Source: Halopelagius longus (GTDB lineage: Archaea; Halobacteriota; Halobacteria; Halobacteriales; Haloferacaceae). From it: DNA of 64,000 bases. The position numbers were made by a program, and so were the translations under genes. The number at the start of each line of letters is the position of its first letter. Position 1 is the first letter of the stretch. This document shows positions 1-7,842 of the stretch, piece by piece. The notes below the pieces were generated by a model, which was not told the DNA's origin, searched no databases, and worked only from the letters and a program-made list of their open reading frames with translations. The stretch covers positions 806,001 through 870,000 of the forward strand of contig NZ_FNKQ01000002.1 of NCBI RefSeq assembly GCF_900100875.1. The letters are read 5' to 3'.

Positions 1-81
1 GAGCACGACGAACGCCGGCGGAAGCATCCTCAACACGGGCCAGGACACGGACGGGGACGCCGATGCGGATTCGACCAGCAT
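1..81 (-). CDS. N-terminus of a further Mrp operon gene (partial)
   Basis: The first 27 codons of a minus-strand gene that runs off the left edge. Its ATG (81-79) overlaps the stop of the upstream mnhD-like gene in an ATGA arrangement, so it belongs to the same operon and is translationally coupled. The visible peptide starts MLVESASASP and turns hydrophobic (LPPAFVVL) at about residue 20. Haloarchaeal Mrp operons usually carry several MnhD/NuoL-type subunits in series, so another such subunit is the likely identity. This is inferred from position only; the visible part has no diagnostic motif. Confidence 0.6.
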   Translation of the reverse strand, partial: MLVESASASPSVSWPVLRMLPPAFVVL

Positions 82-1880
82 CAGAACGTCACCCCCGTTG
101 CGCCGGCGACGACGCGTTCGATGAGCGCGAGGAACACCATCGCGTACGGCGCGATGCCGAGCGCAATCGCGCCCGCCGCGGCGGTGGTTATCGGCCCGAG
201 CATGAACCACGTGCTCTCCTTCCCGAGTCCGCGGCGCTCCCACCCGCCTTCCGGCGGGCCGCCGTGGTGGTGGTCGTCGTGTGCGCCGTGGGCCTCCTCG
301 GTCGCGCCCTGACCGTGTACGTCCGGGTCGTCGGCGTCGTCGCGGACGTGGTCGCTCGGGTAGCGGTCGACGGCGTACTGCGAGTCGTCAGCGTCGTCCG
401 TCGTCCCCTTCGGCTTCCCGCCGTCGGAGCGACGCTCCGACGAGGCTCGCCTCGCGTCGCTCGGCTCACCGCCGTCCGCCTTGGCGGCCGACGGCGACCC
501 CGCGTGCGAGTGCCCGCCGAACGGCGACTCTATCACGGGTTTGGCGTCGGCGTCGTCGGGCGTCTGGAAGAACGCCTGATAGACGATGGGCCAGAAGTAC
601 GCGATGTTCAGTAGGCCCGACAGCAGGAGCACGAACGCGAACACGACGTGTCCGGCGTCGATGCTTCCGATGAGGAGGTACCACTTGCTGACGAACCCCG
701 AAACCAGCGGCAGGCCGGCCATCCCGAGGCTGGCCACCGCGAAGGCGGCCATCGTCACCGGCATGCGCCGTCCGATGCCCGCCATGTCGCTGATGTCGTC
801 GGTGTGCGTCTCGACGTGGATGGCTCCCGCACAGAAGAACAGGGTGAGCTTCATGAACGCGTGGGCGGGGATGTGGAGCAGTCCGCCGATAAGCGCCGCG
901 GGCTTGAGCAGTCCCAACCCGAGGACGATGTACGACAGTTGACTCACCGTCGAGTACGCGAGGCGGCGCTTCAGGTTGTCCTGTCGGAGCGCCATGATAC
1001 TCGCGGTCAGGATGGTGAACGCCGCGACGGCCGCAAGGGGCAGGCCGACGCCGAGGTCAGACACCGTCTGCGGGCCGTACACGTCGAGGACGACCCGAGA
1101 GATGCCGAAGACGCCGCTCTTGACGACGGCCACCGCGTGGAGCAGGCCCGAGACGGGCGTCGGCGCGACCATCGCGTCCGGGAGCCACGAGTGGACGGGC
1201 ATGAGCGCGGCTTTCACGCCGAACCCGGCCGTCAGAAGCGCGAACGCGGTGCGGGCGACCACCGGGTCGGCGTTCGCGAGCGCGGCGATGCCGCCCGACG
1301 CGAAGTCCACCGTGCCGGTGGACCAGAAGACGAGCGCCGTCCCCGCGAGGACGGCGACGCCGCCGCCGAACGTGTACAGGAGGTACTTCCGGCCGGCGCG
1401 GCGCGCCTCCTCGGTCTGGTCGTGGGTGACGAGCGGGTACGTCGCCACCGTCAGCAGTTCGTAGAACACGTAGAGGACGACGAGGTTCGACGCGAACGCG
1501 ATGCCGACGGCGGCGCTGACGCTGCCGGCGAAGGCGGCGAAGTAGCGCGTCTGGGCGTGTTCGTCCAGTCCGCGCATGTAGCCGACGCTGTAGAAACTGG
1601 TGATTATCCAGAGGAAACTCGCAAGCAGCGCGAAGATAGTTCCCAGCGGGTCCGCCCGGAGGACGAACTCCACGCCGGGGACGAACGTCCCGAGGTCGGT
1701 GACGTACACCGTGCCGTCGAGGACGCCCGGCACCATGCTGGCGACGAGGGCGAACGTCGAGAGCGCCGAGGCGACGGTGAAGCCCTCGCGGACGTTCGGT
1801 CTGCGGCGCGATGCGACGATTGCGACGATGCCGACGGCGGCGGCCAACACCGCGGCCATCGGTCTCAGTGACTCAGTCAT
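81..1880 (-). CDS. Mrp antiporter subunit D-like (NuoM/NuoN family), with His-rich insert
   Basis: A 599-residue membrane protein of the proton-translocating antiporter family shared by Mrp subunits A/D and complex I NuoL/M/N. Family hallmarks are visible: the helix carrying the conserved Glu (YELLTVATYPLV, about residue 145), the Lys/His helix (GVKAALMPVHSWLPDAM, about residue 230) and KRRLAYSTVSQLSY. It therefore forms part of the cation/proton pathway in the cell membrane. Residues about 440-550, between the last helices, form a hydrophilic insert rich in Asp, Ser and His (HGAHDDHHHGG). This insert is unusual for the family and carries a palindromic DNA segment. The ATG at 1880 overlaps the preceding gene's end by 4 nt. 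An upstream extension of the open frame is rejected because it lies over the next gene. Confidence 0.88.
   Translation of the reverse strand: MTESLRPMAAVLAAAVGIVAIVASRRRPNVREGFTVASALSTFALVASMVPGVLDGTVYVTDLGTFVPGVEFVLRADPLGTIFALLASFLWIITSFYSVGYMRGLDEHAQTRYFAAFAGSVSAAVGIAFASNLVVLYVFYELLTVATYPLVTHDQTEEARRAGRKYLLYTFGGGVAVLAGTALVFWSTGTVDFASGGIAALANADPVVARTAFALLTAGFGVKAALMPVHSWLPDAMVAPTPVSGLLHAVAVVKSGVFGISRVVLDVYGPQTVSDLGVGLPLAAVAAFTILTASIMALRQDNLKRRLAYSTVSQLSYIVLGLGLLKPAALIGGLLHIPAHAFMKLTLFFCAGAIHVETHTDDISDMAGIGRRMPVTMAAFAVASLGMAGLPLVSGFVSKWYLLIGSIDAGHVVFAFVLLLSGLLNIAYFWPIVYQAFFQTPDDADAKPVIESPFGGHSHAGSPSAAKADGGEPSDARRASSERRSDGGKPKGTTDDADDSQYAVDRYPSDHVRDDADDPDVHGQGATEEAHGAHDDHHHGGPPEGGWERRGLGKESTWFMLGPITTAAAGAIALGIAPYAMVFLALIERVVAGATGVTF
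423..454. repeat. Two adjacent perfect inverted repeats inside the antiporter gene
   Basis: GTCGGAGC (423-430) and GCTCCGAC (434-441) form an 8-bp stem with a 3-nt loop. CGAGGC (441-446) and GCCTCG (449-454) form a 6-bp stem with a 2-nt loop. Both lie in the codons of the hydrophilic insert (peptide ARRASSERRSD), which is Arg/Ser-rich, unlike the Asp/Glu/His-rich flanks. This looks like a short palindromic element accepted in frame. Confidence 0.6.
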
Positions 1881-3382
1881 GCGAAGTACACCTCCAACAC
1901 CGGTCGGAAGATATCGACGAGGTCCGAGGCGACGAACCCGAGCAGAACGGCGGTCACGGCCGCCGCGACGACGACGACGCGCATCCCGAGGGAGACGGGC
2001 GGACGACCGACTGCTCCGGGTCCACCGTCCGCGACCGTCTGGGCCGCGTCGGCGTCCGCCGCGTGCTCGGACACGTCGGCGAAGTAGATTCGCTCGATGA
2101 ACCGCGCGAAGTACGCGAGCGTCATGAGCGTGCTCACGACGACGACGGCGGCGACTATCCACTCGCCCGCCGTCACCGCGCCGAGGACGATGTTCCACTT
2201 GCCCGCGAAGCCGACGGCCGGCGGGATGCCGACCATCGAGAACGCGAGGACGGCGAACGCGGCGCTTGCGACCGGCGCGCGGTCCGCGAGTCCGGCGAAG
2301 TCGTCGAGCGTTCGCGCGCCCGTGCCCGCCGCGATGACGCCCACCGTGAGGAACAGGCCGCCCTTCATGACGGCGTGTCCGACGAGGTGGATGAGCGCGC
2401 CGAAGACGGCGGTTTCGTTCGCGATGGCGATACCGGCGACGACGAGGCCGAACTGCGACACCGACGAGTACGCCAGCATCCGCTTGGGCTCGGACTGCAT
2501 CACCGCGAGCGCCGACCCCGCGACGACGCTGATCGCCGCGAGGAGGACGAGGATGTCGCGCGCGGCGGGGACCGCCGCGAAGAACTCCAGCGTGAACACC
2601 GCGTAGACGATGCGGAACAGCGCGTACGCGGCGACGGTGGAGACGAGCGCCGAGATGTACGCGCTGACCGTGTCGGGCGACTCCGCGTACGCCCCCGGCT
2701 GCCACGTGTGAAGGGGGAACAGCGCCACCTTCACCAACAGCCCGGTCACTATCAGGCCGAACCCGGTCAACACGAGCGGCGACGCGTACCCGACTGTCGG
2801 GAGCGTCTCGGCCAAGTCGGCCATGTTCAGCGTCCCCGTGGCGACGTACAGGTAGCCGACGCCGAGCAGGTACAGCGACGCGCCGATGGTGCCGACGAAC
2901 AGGTACTTCAGGCTCGCCACCGCCGCCCGCGCCGACCGACCGCTGGCGACGAGGGCGTAGGTGGCCAGCCCCGTGATTTCGATGAAGACGTACAGGTTGA
3001 ACACGTCGCCGGTGGCGACGACGCCGGAGACGCCCGCCGTGAGCAACAGCAGTTCGCTGTAGAACGCGTTCGAGTGCGGCCCGGCGCGGCGCGCGTAGGC
3101 GACGACGCCGAGGGTCACCGCCGCGATGAGGACTAAGAGCGTCGCGGAGACGCCGTCCCCGATTAGTTCGATACCCATCGGCGGCTGGAAGTTGCCGACT
3201 TCGTAGCTGAACCGCCCGCCCGTCAGGACGCGCCGCGCGACGACGAGCGACAGGCCGAGTTGGACGACGGCGGTGACGGCGGCGACGGCCCACCCCGCGC
3301 GCTCGGAGAACGCGCCGAACGCTATCGGCAGCAGGGCCGCGACTATCGGCGCGACGACGAGGAAGACGAGCGCGTCAGTCAT
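1877..3382 (-). CDS. mnhD: Mrp antiporter subunit D (MnhD)
   Basis: A 501-residue polytopic protein of the MnhD/NuoN family, the normal length for MnhD. The conserved Glu helix (FIEITGLATYALVASG, about residue 133) and Lys helix (GLLVKVALFPLHTWQPGAY) are present, followed by KRMLAYSSVSQFGLV, the broken helix typical of ion-translocating subunits. The start overlaps mnhC by 8 nt and the end overlaps the next D-type gene by 4 nt, so it is inside a tightly coupled operon. Two consecutive D-type genes with no full MnhA beside them fit haloarchaeal Mrp loci. Function: sodium (or other monovalent cation)/proton exchange in the cytoplasmic membrane. Confidence 0.92.
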   Translation of the reverse strand: MTDALVFLVVAPIVAALLPIAFGAFSERAGWAVAAVTAVVQLGLSLVVARRVLTGGRFSYEVGNFQPPMGIELIGDGVSATLLVLIAAVTLGVVAYARRAGPHSNAFYSELLLLTAGVSGVVATGDVFNLYVFIEITGLATYALVASGRSARAAVASLKYLFVGTIGASLYLLGVGYLYVATGTLNMADLAETLPTVGYASPLVLTGFGLIVTGLLVKVALFPLHTWQPGAYAESPDTVSAYISALVSTVAAYALFRIVYAVFTLEFFAAVPAARDILVLLAAISVVAGSALAVMQSEPKRMLAYSSVSQFGLVVAGIAIANETAVFGALIHLVGHAVMKGGLFLTVGVIAAGTGARTLDDFAGLADRAPVASAAFAVLAFSMVGIPPAVGFAGKWNIVLGAVTAGEWIVAAVVVVSTLMTLAYFARFIERIYFADVSEHAADADAAQTVADGGPGAVGRPPVSLGMRVVVVAAAVTAVLLGFVASDLVDIFRPVLEVYFA

Positions 3383-3743
3383 TCAGCCGCACCTCCTTGA
3401 TGACCTCTTCGTCCAGCGTGCCGTACTCCTCGTAGATTCGCACGATGAGCGCGAGCGCAACCGCCGTCAGGCTCACGCCGACGACGATGGCGGTGAGGAT
3501 GAGGACGTGCGGGAGCGGACTCGCGTAGGGGCCGTGACCGCCGCCGTGAACGACCGGCGGGGCCGCCCCGTCCACGTAGCCCGTCGTGACGAAAAACAGG
3601 AAGATGCCGACTTGGAAGATGTTCATTCCGATGACCTTCTTCACGAGGTTGGTGCTCTCGATGACGCCGTACAGGCCGATACCGACCAAGGCGACGAACG
3701 CCAGGTAGTTGTAGTGGGTGACGAAGACGTCGAGCACGCTCAC
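3375..3743 (-). CDS. mnhC: Mrp antiporter subunit C (MnhC, NuoK-like)
   Basis: A 122-residue protein with three predicted helices, the size and layout of MnhC/NuoK. GLYGVIESTNLVKKVIGMNI is the recognisable region, with the Glu/Asn/Leu pattern of NuoK-type subunits, followed by a helix ending in TTGYVDG. The C-terminus (EVIKEVRLND) is short and charged. It overlaps mnhB by 4 nt and mnhD by 8 nt. It is a membrane subunit of the Mrp complex. Confidence 0.93.
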   Translation of the reverse strand: MSVLDVFVTHYNYLAFVALVGIGLYGVIESTNLVKKVIGMNIFQVGIFLFFVTTGYVDGAAPPVVHGGGHGPYASPLPHVLILTAIVVGVSLTAVALALIVRIYEEYGTLDEEVIKEVRLND

Positions 3744-4231
3744 GCCTCCTCACCCCCGTCGGTTTCGGCGGCCTCGTCGTCGAACCCGGAGGCGTCGAAC
3801 CCCGCCGCGAGGCTCAAGAACAGCGCCACGATGACGCCCGAGACGACGGCTCCGATGCCGAGTTCCACCAGTTCGATGCCGTACTTGACGCCGTGGTGGA
3901 TTTCGTAGGCGGCGTAATCGAGGAACGCGCCGCCGGAGACGACGGCGCCGATGCCGATGAGGGCGAACGCGCCGCCGCCGCCCGCGACGATGGACCGCAT
4001 GAACCCGTCGCTGAGCCACCCGCGAGTCGGTTCGATGCCGAACGCGAACGCGAGCATGAGGATTCCCGACGCGACTATCGCGCCGCCTTGGAACCCGCCG
4101 CCCGCCGACTCCGCGCCGTGGAACATGACGTACAGCCCGAACGTGAAGACGAACGGGACGATGACGCGGACGGTGGTCATGATGACTGTACTCTCGACGT
4201 ACGTTCCGCGTTGTAGCTCTGCGTCGCTCAT
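3740..4231 (-). CDS. mnhB: Mrp antiporter subunit B (MnhB)
   Basis: A 163-residue protein beginning MSDAELQRGTYVESTVIMTT with four predicted membrane helices. The family features are FTFGLYVMFHGAESAGGGF, where the HG and GGGFQGG motifs typify MnhB, and the late helix VELGIGAVVSGVIVALF. The acidic tail (EAAETDGGEEA) is ordinary for a halophile. The ATG at 4231 was chosen because it overlaps the stop of the upstream gene (ATGA) and matches the family N-terminus; longer open frame upstream lies over other Mrp genes. Confidence 0.93.
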   Translation of the reverse strand: MSDAELQRGTYVESTVIMTTVRVIVPFVFTFGLYVMFHGAESAGGGFQGGAIVASGILMLAFAFGIEPTRGWLSDGFMRSIVAGGGGAFALIGIGAVVSGGAFLDYAAYEIHHGVKYGIELVELGIGAVVSGVIVALFLSLAAGFDASGFDDEAAETDGGEEA

Positions 4232-4764
4232 ACGAACGCCTCCTGTCGAAGCACGACGAGAACGGCGACGCCCGCGGCGATGACGACCGTCGCCTCGCCG
4301 AGGGTGTCGAACCCGCGGTAGGCCGCCAACACCGCCGTGACGACGTTCTCGACCCCGGTTTCGGGGTAGGCGTTTTCGAGGTAGTACGCCGTGATTTCGG
4401 AGGTGGCGACCGGCGACTCGGGGTCGCCGATGCGCGGGAGCGAACCGACCGTACTGAACAGGACGGCCATCAGCGCGGTGACGAGGGCCGCCGAGCGCCA
4501 TCCGATGCGCTCGAAGAGCCTGTCGCCGCCGGGTCGAACCGTCCGCGCGATGGTGAGGAGGAAAAGCACCGTCGTCACGCCCGCGCCGACCGCGGCTTCG
4601 GTCAGCGCCACGTCCGGCGCGCTCAGGAGCGCCCAGACGATGGCGACGCCGAGGCTGAATCCGGCGAAGACGATGATGGCCCCGAGCACGTCGCGGAGGA
4701 ACGTCGCCGCGAGCGCGGCGGCGACGACGAACGTGAGCAACGCGGCGTAGATAGGGAGTTGCAC
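4228..4764 (-). CDS. MrpA C-terminal-like subunit (MbhD/MbhE-type domains)
   Basis: A 178-residue membrane protein matching the region that forms the C-terminus of MrpA in bacteria. The first half carries SAPDVALTEAAVGAG, typical of MbhD-like domains, and the end carries AYRGFDTLGEATVV, typical of MbhE-like domains. In this operon it is a separate gene rather than part of a NuoL-like MnhA. I chose the GTG at 4764 because it lies 2 nt after the stop of mnhG and gives VQLPIYAALLTF at the N-terminus. An ATG at 4794 would overlap mnhG by 28 nt and remains possible. The stop overlaps the mnhB start. Confidence 0.85.
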   Translation of the reverse strand: MQLPIYAALLTFVVAAALAATFLRDVLGAIIVFAGFSLGVAIVWALLSAPDVALTEAAVGAGVTTVLFLLTIARTVRPGGDRLFERIGWRSAALVTALMAVLFSTVGSLPRIGDPESPVATSEITAYYLENAYPETGVENVVTAVLAAYRGFDTLGEATVVIAAGVAVLVVLRQEAFV

Positions 4765-4766
4765 GG

Positions 4767-5081
4767 TCAGTTCTCCCCCTCCTCGGGCGTCCACGGTTCG
4801 ATACCTTGGTCGTGGGCCGCCCGAGCGATGGCGTGGGCGGCCGTCGGGTTCGTGATGAACATGAAAAGCAGCAGGAACACGGTCTTGACCGCGGTGAAGT
4901 CGGCTCCGAAGACGAGCGCGACTCCGCCGAGGGTGAGCATCGACCCGAGCGTGTCGCTCTTCGATGTCGCGTGCGCGCGGGTGTAGAGGTCGGGCAGTCG
5001 GATGATGCCCACCGCGGCGACGAACCCGAAGAACAGCCCCGCGGCGACGAAGGCCACGACGGCGTAATCGACGAGCGCCAT
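4767..5081 (-). CDS. mnhG: Mrp antiporter subunit G (MnhG)
   Basis: A 104-residue protein with three helices. GIIRLPDLYTRAHATSKSDT is the MnhG signature (RLPD.Y.R.HA..K). The C-terminus NPTAAHAIARAAHDQGIEPW also matches the family. The ATG at 5081 is 1 nt after the stop of mnhF; a GTG at 5093 in the same frame would give four extra residues and overlap mnhF. It is a membrane subunit of the cation/proton antiporter complex. Confidence 0.92.
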   Translation of the reverse strand: MALVDYAVVAFVAAGLFFGFVAAVGIIRLPDLYTRAHATSKSDTLGSMLTLGGVALVFGADFTAVKTVFLLLFMFITNPTAAHAIARAAHDQGIEPWTPEEGEN

Positions 5082-5082
5082 C

Positions 5083-5367
5083 TCAGATGACACCCCCGCG
5101 TTCGACGGTGAACTTCGAGATGGCGATGCTCATCAGGAAGTTCAACAGCGCGTAGACGAGCGCGATGTCGAGGTAGCCGGGTCGGTCGAGCGCGGCGGCG
5201 ACGAGGGCCAACACGACCACCGTGTTCGTGCCGATGGCGTTGACCGCGATGACGCGGTCCTGCATCGTCGGGCCGCGAACCACGCGGTACAGAAGCACCA
5301 ACGCCAGCGCGACGAAGGCGGCGGCGACGCCGAGCAACACGGCGTCGACCGGGAGAGACTGCACCAT
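5083..5367 (-). CDS. mnhF: Mrp antiporter subunit F (MnhF)
   Basis: A 94-residue, three-helix protein. The segment RVVRGPTMQDRVIAVNAIGT is the MnhF signature between helices 1 and 2, and YLDIALVYALLNFL matches helix 3. Its ATG overlaps the stop of mnhE (ATGA at 5367) and its stop lies 1 nt before the mnhG start. It is a small membrane subunit, usually needed for assembly of the Mrp complex. Confidence 0.93.
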   Translation of the reverse strand: MVQSLPVDAVLLGVAAAFVALALVLLYRVVRGPTMQDRVIAVNAIGTNTVVVLALVAAALDRPGYLDIALVYALLNFLMSIAISKFTVERGGVI

Positions 5368-6449
5368 CAGTCGGACGACTCACCCCGTTCGTCCTCGTCT
5401 GCGATGCTTCCGCGCTCCGTCGGCGTCGGGATGCGCGCGGCGCCTCGCCCGTAGAAGAGGAAGCGCACGGCGCGCTCTAACGCCCCCTCCGCGAGGTCGT
5501 CTCGGGACCCGGCGTCGAGCGAGTGGACGAGGAGACCGTCGCGGCCGACGTCCACGGTGAGCGTCCCCGGCGTGAGGGTGATGCTGTTGGCCAGCGTCGT
5601 CACCGGGAGGTCCCCCGAGACGGCCGCCCGGAAGCGGGACATCCCGGGGTCGATGGGGAGACTCGGGTGGAGGATGAGGTACGCGACCGACAGGTTCGCC
5701 TTCGCTATCTCCCACAACAGGTACGGAACGTAGAGGCACGCTCGAGCCAGTCTCACCGGCGTCTTGCGGAGCGTCGGCGACTCCACGAGCGCGACGCGAG
5801 AGAAGAACAGGGCGGCGAGGGCGGCCGTCAGCGCCCCCGTCAGGAGGTCGAACGACGCGAACGTCCCCCCGACGAGGAGGTAGAAGACGTACGCCGCGCC
5901 GAACGTGGCGGCGGCCTTCGACAGCGATGCGCGTGCGAGAAGCCGTCCGCGCCGGGTCCGGCGTTCGACCGGCGCCTCTTCGACGGCGAGGTCGGTCCGC
6001 GCGAGTTCGGTCTCGAACGGCTGAAGCATCGGCGCGCTCCCGCCCGGTTGGTACTCGGGGTCGACGATGACGCGGTCGAGGCCGTTCTCGTGAGCGTACT
6101 CGACGAGTACGTCCGCGAAGTCGCCGGGGCTGAACAGGTAGCGGTCCTGCCCGACGACGGCCGTCTCGACGAGGACGGGCACGTCCTCGTCCGGTCGGCC
6201 GTCCTCGTCGTAGTCGAGGTCCGTCTCGGCCCACACGCGGGCGCGGTCGAGGAGCTCCTCGGCTCTCGCGGCCGACGGCTCCTCTTGGTCGATGAGTTGC
6301 CAGCGCGCCGGGTAGACGAAGTGAACGGTCGCCTGCTCCCCGGTCTCCTCCGCGACGGAACGAGCCTCGCGGACGGCGTAGGCGACGGTGTTGCGGAACG
6401 TCATCGACTCGCCGGCCGGAACGAGGATTCGGGGACTGGCGTCGGACAT
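5367..6449 (-). CDS. mnhE: Mrp antiporter subunit E with N-terminal Usp-like domain (MnhE)
   Basis: A 360-residue protein, about twice the usual MnhE length. Residues about 1-155 resemble a universal-stress-protein fold: ILVPAGESMTFRNTVAYAV at the start and a distal strand DRVIVDPEYQPGG where Usp domains carry their nucleotide loop. The full Gx2Gx9G(S/T) loop is not evident. Residues about 175-340 are MnhE: paired helices (FDLLTGALTAALAALFF), YVPYLLWEIAKANLSVAY and the soluble ending SITLTPGTLTVDV. It is the first gene of the operon, so it probably sets expression. The soluble domain could tie transport to a nucleotide or stress signal; that is inference. Confidence 0.88.
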   Translation of the reverse strand: MSDASPRILVPAGESMTFRNTVAYAVREARSVAEETGEQATVHFVYPARWQLIDQEEPSAARAEELLDRARVWAETDLDYDEDGRPDEDVPVLVETAVVGQDRYLFSPGDFADVLVEYAHENGLDRVIVDPEYQPGGSAPMLQPFETELARTDLAVEEAPVERRTRRGRLLARASLSKAAATFGAAYVFYLLVGGTFASFDLLTGALTAALAALFFSRVALVESPTLRKTPVRLARACLYVPYLLWEIAKANLSVAYLILHPSLPIDPGMSRFRAAVSGDLPVTTLANSITLTPGTLTVDVGRDGLLVHSLDAGSRDDLAEGALERAVRFLFYGRGAARIPTPTERGSIADEDERGESSD

Positions 6450-6697
6450 CAGCCGCCCCCACCCCCCCTCGGTACCGCCACTCTTCGGTCGTCCTCTCTC
6501 CTCATGATTACGTTGAGGTTACCGAGGCCGAGCAAAACGTTTTCCGCTATTCGGTGAGACTCCGGAGAACCGATATCTGCCGTTTTAAAGCGATGTACGC
6601 CCCGTTCGACGCTCCTCCGTCGTCCGTCGAACGCGTCCGCCGCGTCGGGGCCGAGAGTCGCCGCGCACCGCCTCGAATCGACGCGTTCGGCGGTCGT
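6450..6697 (-). promoter_or_regulatory. Upstream region of the Mrp operon with TATA element and palindrome
   Basis: No gene is supported here. On the minus strand CTTTAAAACG (6590-6581) is the best TATA-like element for the Mrp operon and would start transcription near 6556, leaving a leader of about 105 nt before the mnhE ATG. The perfect palindrome AAAACGTTTT (6534-6543) lies about 20 nt into that leader. Whether it binds a regulator is unknown. Confidence 0.4.
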
Positions 6698-7024
6698 TCA
6701 CTCGGACTCTCCGTCGGGAAGACGGTAGACGCCGTACACCGCCAACATGACACCGGCGGCGACCAACTTGCCGCCGGTCCCCCAGTTCGTGCGGAAGTAT
6801 ATCAACATGGCACCGAGGCTGAGAAGCAACAGGACCGCGTTCCACAGAATCACGTGCAAGAGAAACAGCGACGCGAGCTCCGAGTCGGTCGCGTCGCCGG
6901 CGGCGGAGTCCAGAGACGGCGCGTCCACGGAGGGCGCCTCCACGGACGGAATCTCGACTCTCGGCCCCTCGGTTCCGGGCGGGTACGGATTGTCCGGGTC
7001 GTCGGACGCGTCGTCGTCGAACAT
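6698..7024 (-). CDS. Small haloarchaeal membrane protein, function unknown
   Basis: 108 residues. An acidic, Pro-rich N-terminus (MFDDDASDDPDNPYPPGTEG) is followed by short VEAPSVDAPS-type repeats and then two predicted helices (residues about 50-72 and 83-100) joined by YFRTNWGTGGK. I do not recognise a characterised family; the layout is a cytoplasmic or external acidic tail plus a hairpin membrane anchor. It is on the same strand as and upstream of the Mrp operon, but about 250 nt away with a separate promoter candidate between. Confidence 0.72.
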   Translation of the reverse strand: MFDDDASDDPDNPYPPGTEGPRVEIPSVEAPSVDAPSLDSAAGDATDSELASLFLLHVILWNAVLLLLSLGAMLIYFRTNWGTGGKLVAAGVMLAVYGVYRLPDGESE

Positions 7025-7202
7025 CGCCGCTTGTCGGTGCGTGGGTACGCCCGCGTAACTCGTTTGCGGTTACCGGGCGACACGACGTCGCGGGTGGCGG
7101 GCGTCTCCGCGCCCTCCGAGTCGCGACGCCGGCCCGATACCTCGGCGAACTGCCATCGCTCGGCGCGCGTACCAGTCTCTTCTTTGACAGTCAGAGAAAT
7201 TG

Positions 7203-7208
7203 ATTTAT
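7203..7208 (+). promoter_or_regulatory. TATA element of the winged-helix regulator gene
   Basis: TTTATG, preceded by the A-rich GAGAAATTGA as a BRE-like segment. Its centre is 27 nt before the ATG at 7232, the spacing expected for a leaderless haloarchaeal transcript. Confidence 0.6.
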
Positions 7209-7231
7209 GCCCCCCGTCTCCCCGTACACTC

Positions 7232-7573
7232 ATGGGTGAGGAGAGCGGGGACGTGGGAATCCTCGACGCGTTGGGTGACGAAGAGGCGAGACGACTACTC
7301 GCATCGGTGAACGAACGGCCGCGGTCCGCCAAGGACCTCGCGACGGAACACGACCTGTCGTTGCCGACGGTCTACCGTCGTCTCGATCTTCTGATAGACA
7401 ACGGACTCGTCTCCTCGCAGATGTTCGTCACGGATGACGGCGCCCACTACAAGGTGTACGAGGCGTCGTTTCGGCGGGCGGTCGTCGATTTGGACGACGG
7501 CGAGTACGGGGTTCACCTCGGCGGGGACGGGACGTGCGCCGAACCGGTGGACGCAGATTCGGGAGACGGCTGA
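7232..7573 (+). CDS. Winged helix-turn-helix transcriptional regulator
   Basis: A 113-residue protein. Residues about 10-75 form an ArsR-like winged helix: ILDALGDEEARRLLASVNER, then RSAKDLATEHDLSLPTVYRR as helix-turn-helix with recognition helix, then the wing LIDNGLVSSQMFVTDDGAHY. The rest (FRRAVVDLDDGEYGVHL) is a short acidic extension. No metal-binding cysteine pairs are seen, so sensing is unknown. The ATG is supported by a TATA element 27 nt upstream. Many haloarchaeal genomes carry such small single-domain regulators; the target cannot be read from here. Confidence 0.85.
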   Translation: MGEESGDVGILDALGDEEARRLLASVNERPRSAKDLATEHDLSLPTVYRRLDLLIDNGLVSSQMFVTDDGAHYKVYEASFRRAVVDLDDGEYGVHLGGDGTCAEPVDADSGDG

Positions 7574-7741
7574 AACGGCCCTCGAACCGGGGTACGCGCG
7601 CGAACGCGCAGTTTCGCCGCTCGCACACGCCGCGACGGTATTCTACTCGGGGTAGAACGCGAAGAGAGGATTCGAGCGCTCTCGCGCCGATATTCGTGAC
7701 TGTCTGCCGCACTTTTTCTATATTTGAAATCTCACCTTAGG

Positions 7742-7750
7742 ATTTATATA
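7742..7750 (+). promoter_or_regulatory. TATA element before a short upstream ORF
   Basis: ATTTATATA within an AT-rich stretch (7731-7755) that stands out from its surroundings. Its centre is 28 nt before the ATG at 7774, so transcription should start at or next to that ATG rather than at the longer gene's start at 7839. Confidence 0.65.
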
Positions 7751-7773
7751 ATACTCTGACAATCGGGAGTTGC

Positions 7774-7842
7774 ATGACAGTTCCAGACGTGGATTCGGGG
7801 GACGGGACACTCCCGCGTCGGAACACGGAGGGTTGTAGATGA
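7774..7842 (+). CDS. Possible 22-residue leaderless upstream ORF
   Basis: ATG at 7774, 22 codons (MTVPDVDSGDGTLPRRNTEG, then CR) and a TGA at 7840-7842 that overlaps the ATG of the next gene (ATGA). The TATA element is 28 nt upstream, so the ORF would be read leaderless and could couple to the longer gene, which has its own GGAGG (7827-7831). A 22-codon frame can arise by chance in GC-rich DNA, so coding status is unproven; the promoter spacing plus the exact overlap is what makes it worth noting. Confidence 0.4.
   Translation: MTVPDVDSGDGTLPRRNTEGCR

Noticed and set aside
648..1871. Long plus-strand open frame (407 codons) opposite the mnhD-like gene
   Set aside because: Its product is a monotonous Arg/Glu/Asp/His-rich sequence with no domain, and it lies wholly antisense to a clear family member. 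High-GC haloarchaeal DNA produces such shadows.
81..3293. Minus-strand open frame of 1070 codons containing the mnhD-like gene
   Set aside because: The part upstream of 1880 is Arg-rich and out of frame over the next mnhD. The ATG at 1880 overlaps that gene's stop and starts the recognisable protein.
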